Shown here in pieces: positions 1-5,125 of a stretch of 5,125 bases of DNA (the first letter of the stretch is position 1; every line of letters starts with the position of its first letter). The notes under the pieces are model-generated. The model was not told the DNA's origin, did no database searches, and saw only the letters and a program-made list of their open reading frames with translations. The stretch comes from Coriobacteriales bacterium (GTDB taxonomy: Bacteria; Actinomycetota; Coriobacteriia; Coriobacteriales; UBA8131): the NCBI GenBank assembly GCA_031286975.1, contig JAITTM010000046.1, positions 1-5,125 on the forward strand. Direction: 5' to 3'. Both the position numbers and the translations under genes were made by a program.

Positions 1-17
1 AGTGAGTTATCGTACAC
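1..17 (-). CDS. Probable start of the next operon gene (first five codons only; position suggests ribF)
   Basis: A GTG at 17-15 on the minus strand opens a frame that stays open to the window edge (GTG TAC GAT AAC TCA, then CT) and overlaps the last 11 bases of truB in another frame. It is preceded at 6 nt by GGAGGTG, a seven-base match to the consensus Shine-Dalgarno and the best one in the window. Tight overlaps are the norm in this cluster. In many Gram-positives the gene after truB is ribF (riboflavin kinase/FAD synthetase), so that is the likeliest identity. With only five codons visible, the product cannot be recognised and the family name is pure inference from gene order. A start further left, outside the window, is the main alternative. 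Confidence 0.45.
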
Positions 18-993
18 CTTTGACACCTCCGGGGATAACGACACGCGGCACAAGACGCTGTCGCATGACATCTGGATGATAAAGCGCCAGCAGCAGGCCG
101 TCGCGCACCAGGGCAACGAGGGAGTCAGCACCGGTTTGCCTGGCTATGCGGGTTTCTTCTCTGCTTAGTGGGAGAAGTGCCTCATACCCCTGTGCGAGCC
201 CCATCCCCCTGTCCAGGCTTCTCCCCTGCTCAACAAACCCAGCTCTTTGCTCATCAAGCTCCAAAACGGGAAACCCCAGAGCCTGCACTGGGTCGATAAA
301 GAGGCCATCAAGCGCAGTTGCTCCCTTAACATCCTCAAGGGTGATGGTCTGTTCAATCGAGACGGCACCGGCGGCAGTGCGCCTGAGAGCCCCCAGGTGT
401 GCGCAGCTACCGAGGGCTTCGCCTATGTCGCGGGCAAGAGAGCGGATGTAGGTACCCTTTGAGACCACAAAACGTACGTCCCAGTATCCCTCACCTATCG
501 CCAGCAGCTGCGCCGTCTCGACTCGCACCAAACGTGGCGCGAGCTCGACCCTGCCACCAGCGCGCGCCACATTGTAGGCTGTCTTGCCGTCCTTCTTCAG
601 CGCGCTGAACTGGGGAGGTACCTGCTGCTGTTCGCCCAGCAGCCCCTCCAGGAAAGACGACGCAAAGGCAGCATCGTCCAAGCGCGCGGGCAGCGGAAGC
701 CTCCTGACAAGCTCCCCTTCTGCGTCATCCGTGTTGGTCGCCGTGCCAAAGACTATCCGCGCCTCGTAGCTCTTGTCGTGCCCCATGAGGTAGTCCGCCA
801 GACGCGTTGCCGGCCCCAGGCAGACCAGCAGCACACCGGTGGCCAGAGGGTCGAGCGTTCCAGCATGGCCGACCCGGCCTTCTCCCGAGATGGATCGTAC
901 GGCACTGATGACATCATGGGATGTATTGCCCCTTGGCTTGTCGAGTGCCAGTATTCCAGAAAGTCCAGTTGAGCCGCGGCGTGCTTTTGGCAT
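7..993 (-). CDS. truB: tRNA pseudouridine(55) synthase TruB
   Basis: TruB converts U55 in the T-loop of nearly all tRNAs to pseudouridine and also acts as a tRNA folding chaperone. The 328-residue product begins its catalytic domain with SGILALDKPRGNTSHD (12-27). The active-site block GHAGTLDPLATGVLLVCLG (42-60) contains the catalytic Asp48, which has the same number as in E. coli TruB. The substrate-flipping Tyr is in KSYEA (Tyr76), and the conserved Arg of KGTYIRSLARDIG is residue 184. The C-terminal part (about 230-328) fits the PUA-like RNA-binding tail, although I see no sharp motif there. The length is normal for the family (about 290-330). The ATG at 993 is supported by AGGA 5 nt upstream. 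It lies 23 bp after nrnA and should be cotranscribed with it. The TAA stop lies only 6 bases from the window edge, and a probable next gene begins inside its last codons. Confidence 0.96.
   Translation of the reverse strand: MPKARRGSTGLSGILALDKPRGNTSHDVISAVRSISGEGRVGHAGTLDPLATGVLLVCLGPATRLADYLMGHDKSYEARIVFGTATNTDDAEGELVRRLPLPARLDDAAFASSFLEGLLGEQQQVPPQFSALKKDGKTAYNVARAGGRVELAPRLVRVETAQLLAIGEGYWDVRFVVSKGTYIRSLARDIGEALGSCAHLGALRRTAAGAVSIEQTITLEDVKGATALDGLFIDPVQALGFPVLELDEQRAGFVEQGRSLDRGMGLAQGYEALLPLSREETRIARQTGADSLVALVRDGLLLALYHPDVMRQRLVPRVVIPGGVKGVR
24..30 (-). promoter_or_regulatory. Strong ribosome binding site inside the truB 3' end
   Basis: The minus strand reads GGAGGTG here, complementary to the 3' end of 16S rRNA, with 6 nt before the GTG at 17. 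It lies within truB codons for Gly-Gly-Val near the C-terminus, so it could be partly coding chance. However, its spacing to an open GTG frame is near ideal. Confidence 0.5.
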
Positions 994-998
994 GATCG

Positions 999-1002
999 TC
1001 CT
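999..1002 (-). promoter_or_regulatory. Ribosome binding site of truB
   Basis: The minus strand reads AGGA 5 nt before the ATG at 993, inside the 23-base gap after nrnA. The match is short but well spaced and supports this ATG as the truB start. The gap contains no hairpin or T-run, so no terminator separates the two genes. Confidence 0.6.
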
Positions 1003-1016
1003 AATCGCTACCCCTG

Positions 1017-2051
1017 CTACCCGTTGTTTGCGGCAGTCTTGAAGCAGGACATATCGGTCAGGGCAGTCACGGTCTTATCGAGCGCCTCTTCAAGGCTGGT
1101 GTCGATGGTGAACCCCGAAGCCGCCCTGTGACCGCCGCCGCCAAAGGCACGGGCGATAGCCCCCACATCACAGGCGTTCTTGGATCGCAGGTTAACGCGT
1201 ACCTTGCCTTCTTCATAGCGTAGAAGAGCGGCGACCTCAACACCCTTAAGCGAACGTATGATGCTGGGCAGTCCCTCGGTCTCGTCCCGATTGATTCCCA
1301 GGTCGTCAAAGTCACTCTCGGTCACCCAGCCGTAGGCAACGCGCCCCTCGTGGGCAAAGCGTATGCGCTCGATGAGGCGCGCCTCAAGCTGGGTTGACGC
1401 ATACGATTTGCTCTCATAGACCAGCGAACTCAACGCAAATGGCTGCACGCCACAAGCGAGCATCTGCGCGGCGGCAACAAAGCTCTCCTGATTAGTATTC
1501 TGATAGGAGAAGCGCCCTGTGTCCGTCATGAGGGCGATATAGCAATAGTCAGCCATCGCCTTGCTTATCTCAACACCACTCGCCTTGAGGATGCGCCAGA
1601 CTAGCAAGCCTGTTGCCGGGGCATCCGAACCCCCGTAATACTCGTCGGCATAGCCGGAATAGTCGGGGTGATGGTCGATCACCAAGGTATGCTTTGCACG
1701 CTCAAACACCGCACGGGCATCTCCCAAACGATCAAGATTGGGAGAATCGACGGCAACAAAGAGGTCGGGGTTCTCCGTATATAACTGCGCGGGGAGAAAA
1801 TCGTAGCCTTCCAAAAATCGATACAGCTTTGGAGCAGGGCGATCCTGTGCGAGCAGGCAGGCCACCTCGTGACCTTGGGCACGCAGAAGGCTTGCAAGAG
1901 CCAAGCCAGAGCCTAACGCATCGCCATCGGGGTTCACATGCCCACAGATGGCGATGCTCTGCTTTCCTTCAAAGAGGGAAAGCAGGCGCTCCAACGAAAT
2001 GCTCTGCTGCGCCTCTGGATCTTGCTCGGACACGGCACTCTGTTCGTTCAC
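1017..2051 (-). CDS. nrnA: DHH/DHHA1 phosphoesterase: nanoRNase / pAp phosphatase (NrnA/CnpB type)
   Basis: This family hydrolyses 2-5 nt RNA and, in many members, dephosphorylates pAp to AMP; the mycobacterial relative CnpB also acts on cyclic dinucleotides or their linear products. The 344-residue product carries the DHH metal motifs in order: GHVNPDGDALGS (37-48, with H38, D42 and D44), VDSPNLDRLG (101-110, D102), IDHHPD (125-130) and MTDTGRF (175-181, D177). The C-terminal DHHA1 domain ends in the substrate-binding GGGGHRAASG (304-313). All expected Mn-binding residues are present, so it should be active. The length is slightly above the usual 310-340 because of a polar N-terminal tail of about 18 residues. 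There is no signal peptide, so it is cytoplasmic. The GTG start at 2051 overlaps the rbfA stop as GTGA. A GAGGA lies 12 nt upstream, a rather long spacing, so translational coupling to rbfA is likely. A second GTG at codon 7 has no better Shine-Dalgarno. Exact substrate preference cannot be read from the sequence. Confidence 0.92.
   Translation of the reverse strand: MNEQSAVSEQDPEAQQSISLERLLSLFEGKQSIAICGHVNPDGDALGSGLALASLLRAQGHEVACLLAQDRPAPKLYRFLEGYDFLPAQLYTENPDLFVAVDSPNLDRLGDARAVFERAKHTLVIDHHPDYSGYADEYYGGSDAPATGLLVWRILKASGVEISKAMADYCYIALMTDTGRFSYQNTNQESFVAAAQMLACGVQPFALSSLVYESKSYASTQLEARLIERIRFAHEGRVAYGWVTESDFDDLGINRDETEGLPSIIRSLKGVEVAALLRYEEGKVRVNLRSKNACDVGAIARAFGGGGHRAASGFTIDTSLEEALDKTVTALTDMSCFKTAANNG
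2048..2051 (-). promoter_or_regulatory. GTGA stop-start overlap coupling rbfA and nrnA
   Basis: The four bases GTGA on the minus strand contain both the nrnA start GTG and the rbfA stop TGA. With only a distant GAGGA (2064-2068, 12 nt away) as Shine-Dalgarno, nrnA is probably translated largely by ribosomes that finish rbfA and reinitiate. The coupling is an inference from this arrangement. Confidence 0.7.
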
Positions 2052-2425
2052 AATGGGTTACCATCCTCGTCTTTGGGAATCAACAGCGTAGCAGGACTCG
2101 CTTTAAGGGCGTCTTGTATGCGCTCCGCCTGATCGACACTGGTGTCGATGATGAATCTGAGTTCGGGGGTCACACGCCAGCCGAGCTTTTGCCCAAGCAG
2201 GGAGCGGATGCGCCCTCGGGCGCTTTGCAAGCCCGCCTCGACCTCTGCGTAACGTGCTGTTTGGGTTGAGACGAACACCTGCGCAACGCTTCTATCCTTC
2301 GAGACCTCAACACCGGTCACGGTGACAAAGGTCAGGCGCGGGTCGGATATCTCAATGAGCAGTATCTGCGCTATGCTCTCGCGCGCGACCTCGTTTACCT
2401 TACGTGAGTTGGCTGTCTGTTTCAT
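2048..2425 (-). CDS. rbfA: Ribosome-binding factor A (30S maturation)
   Basis: RbfA is a small single-domain KH-like protein that binds the immature 30S subunit near the 5' end of 16S rRNA (helix 1/central pseudoknot). It supports late processing and is important in the cold. The 125-residue product has the family's usual length and landmarks: an N-terminal helix rich in Arg/Glu (VNEVARESIAQIL), then DPRLTFVTVTGVEVSKD at about residues 28-44, the beta strand AQVFVS, and near the C-terminus TPELRFIIDTSVDQAERI at about 86-103. The ATG at 2425 is chosen because AGGAG lies 8 nt upstream, overlapping the infB stop codon. An ATG five bases earlier is out of frame and stops at once. The gene ends in TGA, whose bases are shared with the GTG start of nrnA. 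Co-transcription with infB matches the classical nusA-infB-rbfA operon. Confidence 0.95.
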   Translation of the reverse strand: MKQTANSRKVNEVARESIAQILLIEISDPRLTFVTVTGVEVSKDRSVAQVFVSTQTARYAEVEAGLQSARGRIRSLLGQKLGWRVTPELRFIIDTSVDQAERIQDALKASPATLLIPKDEDGNPL

Positions 2426-2433
2426 ACCATGGA

Positions 2434-2438
2434 CTCCT
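2434..2438 (-). promoter_or_regulatory. Ribosome binding site of rbfA, overlapping the infB stop
   Basis: AGGAG on the minus strand shares its first two bases with the infB TAG stop codon and lies 8 nt before the rbfA ATG. This decides the rbfA start and places the site where ribosomes terminating on infB would cover it. Confidence 0.75.
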
Positions 2439-5125
2439 ATGACTCACGGGCGACTTCGGTTACGCGATAGCCCTCGAGGATATCGCCCTCTTTTATGTCC
2501 TGGAAGCCGGTAATCGAGATACCGCACTCATAGCCAGCCTTGACGGTCTTGACATCGTCCTTGAAGCGTCGCAGCGACGATATGGTGCCCTCAAGCACGA
2601 CGGTGCCATCGCGCACGAGCCTGATTCTGTCGTCACGCGCTATCTCGCCTTCCGTCACCAGACAACCGGCAACGGTACCGATCTTGGGAACCTTGAAGAG
2701 CTCGCGTACCTCGGCGCTGCCGGTATCGCTCTCCACGATATCGGGAGAGAGCAGGCCCACGCGCGCGGCATTGATCTCCTCGATAGCCTGATAGATGACG
2801 CGGTAGGTCTTGATCTCGACCTGCTCCTTCTCGGCCATGGCACGCGCCTTGGGCTGCGGGCGCACATTGAAGCCGATGATAATGGCATCTGACGCGGCTG
2901 CCAGGGTGACATCGGTCTCGGTGATACCGCCCACGGCGGAGTGGATGACGTTGATGCGTACTTCGCTCTGATCCATCTTGTCCAGCGCGTCTTGCAGCGC
3001 CTCGATGGAGCCCTGCACATCCGCCTTGACCACGAGGTTGAGCTCGCTCATCTTGCCTTCCTCAATGCGCGCGAACAGATCCTCCAAGGTGACGCGAGCC
3101 TTCTTCTGCTGCTCGGCCAGGCGCTGGCGCAGAGCTCTATCCTCCGCGAGATTGCGGGCGTCGCGCTCGTCGGGGAACACGCGGAACTCATCGCCGGCCT
3201 GCGGCACACTACCCAGACCCAACAGCTCAACGGGGTCTGCCGGTTTGGCACTCTCGGTATTCTCACCCTTGGGGCTCACCAATGCACGCACGCGGCCATA
3301 GGAGGTGCCCACAACCACGGCGTCACCCACCTTGATGGTACCGCGCTGCACCAGAACGGTCGCGACGGGGCCACGACCCTTGTCGAGCTTGGCCTCGATA
3401 ACAAATCCGGACGCCAGTGCATCAGGGTTCGCTCTGAGCTCCAACACATCGGCCTGGAGCAGGATGGTCTCGAGCAGGTCGTCGATGTTCAGGCGCTTCT
3501 TGGCCGAGACATCGACGAACATATTCTGTCCGCCCCATTCCTCAGGGATGATGCTGTGCTCGGTCAGCTCCTGGCGCACACGATCGGGTGTGGCGCCCTC
3601 CTTGTCTATCTTGTTGACGGCAACCACGATGGGCACACCGGCTGCCTCGGCATGGTGGATAGCCTCAACGGTTTGGGGCATGACGCCGTCGTCCGCGGCA
3701 ACCACCAGCACCACGACATCGGTGACCTTGGCGCCGCGGGCGCGCATTGCCGTAAACGCCTCATGGCCAGGTGTGTCGATGAAGGTTATCTGCCGACCCT
3801 TGATGTCGACCACCGAAGCACCGATATGCTGCGTGATGCCACCGGCCTCCGTTGCCACGACACCCGTCTCGCGGATGGCATCAAGCAAGGAGGTCTTGCC
3901 GTGGTCGACATGACCCATGACGGTCACCACGGGCGGGCGCGGCTTGAGCTGCGCATCGGAGTCATGATAGCTGACCGCGAACTCCTCCTCCGGCAGGATG
4001 ATGCGCACCTTTCGATCCATGTCGTCTGCCAGAAGCTCCACCAACTCATCAGTCATGGTCTGCGTCACGGTCAGCGGGCTACCCAAAAGGAAGAGCCGCT
4101 TGATGACATCCTTCGAGGGAACCTTCAGAGCATCGGCGAATTCCGCAACGGTCACGCCAGTGGTTATCTGCACAACAGAGGTGTCGGTGAGAAGTTCGGG
4201 ATCGATCCCCTTCTCAATCGCCTCAAGCTCCAACTTCTCGTGTGCCTCAGCCTCGCGCTTCTCCTTGCGCTTCTTACGCTTGCCGCCGCCCTCATTCGAG
4301 GCCGCCTCAACAGCGATGCGCGCCTCCTGCAACACATGGTCGCGCTGCAGGAGTTCGGCTGCCTTTGCCATCTTGGTGTAACGATCCTCTTCTGAGTCAT
4401 CGTCCTGCGTTGCGAACTGCTCCGCATAGCGCTGGTTGGCTGAACGCTTGGTTTCCTTGCCCTTGCCTTTGCCGCGTCCCGCGCGTTGGTTGCCGTCCTC
4501 AGACTCGACCGTCTTGCCTTTCCTGGTCGTTGCCGCGGGAGCTGTCTCGGCAACAGGCGCTTCAGCTCCCGCAGGGGGAGTCGCTGCTGTCGGCAGCTCA
4601 GTGGTCGCCACTTCGGCGATGGGCGCCGTCTTCTTCTTATCTTTCTCAGCTGCCGCCGCCTGCGGTTGCGGCTGCTTGGCGGCCTGCGCCTTCTGAGCCT
4701 TGGCCTCCTTCTCGGCGGCAAGGCGCTTATTCTCCGCCTCTATCTGGGAGAGAAGCCCCTGGAACTTGGGGATGGGCTTGGGCTGGGCATTTGCCTCATC
4801 ATGCTTCTTCGAGGGCGAGCCCTCTGTAGCCGGCGCATCCTCGACCTTCTCGACATCCTCCTGCTTCTCGCGCTCCTCGCGCTCAGCTTTCTCCTGCTCG
4901 CGCTGGGCGCGCTCCCGCTCGACCTCGGCCTTATGCCGCGCTTCTTCCTCCGCGGCACGCTGTGCCTCCTCGGCGGCACGCTGTGCCTCCTCGGCATCCT
5001 TTTGCGCCTTGGCAGCTGCGGCCCGCTCTTCCATCTCAGGACCGAGCTTCTTCCTGATCCTGTCAACATAGGCGTCAACCAAGGTCGACGCATGGTTCTT
5101 GGCAGGAATCTTCATCTCCTGGAGG
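2437..5125 (-). CDS. infB: Translation initiation factor IF-2, 5'-partial at the window edge
   Basis: IF-2 is the cytoplasmic GTPase that binds fMet-tRNA on the 30S subunit and promotes 50S joining. Residues here are numbered from the Met codon at 5115. Residues 1-24 look like the second half of a first IF2_N module. Residues 25-310 are an Ala/Glu/Lys/Arg-rich linker, and 313-365 form a second IF2_N module. The G domain has G1 GHVDHGKT (401-408), switch [10 protein letters not shown] (425-433), G3 DTPGH (447-451, with the switch II His), G4 NKID (501-504) and G5 SAK (537-539). Beta-barrel domain II (about 563-660), domain III with [10 protein letters not shown] (698-707) and the fMet-binding C2 domain with GYECGI (861-866) follow. 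All GTPase motifs are intact. The Met at 5115 is probably not the start: the frame stays open to the edge (reading L-Q-E before it), the AGGAG touches the ATG with no spacer, and the first IF2_N half would be missing. Some 20 N-terminal residues probably lie outside. The stop is TAG, 11 bp before rbfA. Confidence 0.97.
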   Translation of the reverse strand, partial: LQEMKIPAKNHASTLVDAYVDRIRKKLGPEMEERAAAAKAQKDAEEAQRAAEEAQRAAEEEARHKAEVERERAQREQEKAEREEREKQEDVEKVEDAPATEGSPSKKHDEANAQPKPIPKFQGLLSQIEAENKRLAAEKEAKAQKAQAAKQPQPQAAAAEKDKKKTAPIAEVATTELPTAATPPAGAEAPVAETAPAATTRKGKTVESEDGNQRAGRGKGKGKETKRSANQRYAEQFATQDDDSEEDRYTKMAKAAELLQRDHVLQEARIAVEAASNEGGGKRKKRKEKREAEAHEKLELEAIEKGIDPELLTDTSVVQITTGVTVAEFADALKVPSKDVIKRLFLLGSPLTVTQTMTDELVELLADDMDRKVRIILPEEEFAVSYHDSDAQLKPRPPVVTVMGHVDHGKTSLLDAIRETGVVATEAGGITQHIGASVVDIKGRQITFIDTPGHEAFTAMRARGAKVTDVVVLVVAADDGVMPQTVEAIHHAEAAGVPIVVAVNKIDKEGATPDRVRQELTEHSIIPEEWGGQNMFVDVSAKKRLNIDDLLETILLQADVLELRANPDALASGFVIEAKLDKGRGPVATVLVQRGTIKVGDAVVVGTSYGRVRALVSPKGENTESAKPADPVELLGLGSVPQAGDEFRVFPDERDARNLAEDRALRQRLAEQQKKARVTLEDLFARIEEGKMSELNLVVKADVQGSIEALQDALDKMDQSEVRINVIHSAVGGITETDVTLAAASDAIIIGFNVRPQPKARAMAEKEQVEIKTYRVIYQAIEEINAARVGLLSPDIVESDTGSAEVRELFKVPKIGTVAGCLVTEGEIARDDRIRLVRDGTVVLEGTISSLRRFKDDVKTVKAGYECGISITGFQDIKEGDILEGYRVTEVARES
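4953..4994 (-). repeat. Exact 21-bp tandem duplication in the infB linker
   Basis: Positions 4953-4973 and 4974-4994 are identical 21-base units. In frame they encode two copies of AEEAQRA (residues 41-54). The DNA copies match at every base including third positions, which points to recent duplication or replication slippage, not to convergence on a helical repeat. The copies are flanked by degenerate related units (AQKDAEE before, AEEEARH after). Confidence 0.9.

Noticed and set aside
994..1016. Terminator or promoter in the nrnA-truB gap
   Set aside because: The 23 bases contain only a Shine-Dalgarno; there is no inverted repeat, T-run or -10/-35 pair.
1613..2269. Plus-strand ORF of 218 codons spanning the nrnA/rbfA junction
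   Set aside because: It runs antisense through two conserved genes with intact motifs, and its product is low-complexity and Arg/His/Pro-rich with no recognisable domain.
2422..2430. ATG at 2430 just upstream of the rbfA start
   Set aside because: It reads ATG GTA TGA, a two-codon frame whose stop overlaps the rbfA ATG. It is only 3 nt from the AGGAG, too close for efficient initiation, and it is not in the rbfA frame.
3305..3913. Plus-strand ORF of 202 codons opposite the infB G domain
   Set aside because: It is a Ser/Thr/Ala-rich shadow frame, contained in infB, with no family resemblance.
2941..4395. Large plus-strand ORF of 484 codons opposite infB
   Set aside because: It lies entirely within the conserved infB GTPase and IF2_N coding region, in antisense codon register, and shows no recognisable domain. 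Absence of three rare codons in infB explains it.
4360..4400. Possible internal IF-2 start at Met249 (an IF2-beta-like short form)
   Set aside because: The only Shine-Dalgarno-like stretch (AAGAGGA) is 13 nt away and includes Lys/Glu-type codons expected by chance. There is no independent support.

Overview
The window is a compact, ordinary bacterial housekeeping segment. Every supported gene lies on the minus strand and belongs to the downstream half of a nusA-infB type translation/ribosome-maturation operon. In transcription order (right to left) it holds infB (initiation factor IF-2, 5' end cut by the window edge), rbfA (30S maturation factor), an nrnA-type DHH/DHHA1 phosphoesterase, truB (tRNA pseudouridine-55 synthase), and the probable first five codons of a further gene that starts inside the end of truB.

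Spacing is very tight: 11 bp between infB and rbfA, a 4-base GTGA overlap between rbfA and nrnA, 23 bp between nrnA and truB, and probably an 11-base overlap between truB and the next gene. No gap is large enough for a convincing promoter, and I found no terminator, so transcription most likely enters from beyond the right edge (nusA/ylxR side) and continues past the left edge. There is no gene-free stretch over 300 bases, and no RNA gene, mobile element or CRISPR array.

The genes work together. IF-2 loads fMet-tRNA and joins subunits, RbfA matures the 30S subunit, TruB modifies and helps fold tRNA, and the NrnA-type enzyme removes 2-5 nt RNA ends and/or pAp. The order infB-rbfA-nrnA-truB(-ribF) is common in Gram-positive bacteria. 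The fairly GC-rich codon use, with TTA, CTA and TCA codons absent from long stretches of infB, and the long Ala/Glu/Lys-rich IF-2 linker suggest a high-GC Gram-positive. My best guess is an actinobacterium of the Coriobacteriia (Olsenella/Atopobium/Collinsella type); this rests on general resemblance, not on a search.

I did not find a new biological system. The useful second-look points are annotation-level: the apparent infB start at 5115 is almost certainly an internal methionine, a downstream start with a near-perfect Shine-Dalgarno is hidden in the end of truB, and the long IF-2 linker contains distinct islands and an exact tandem repeat.
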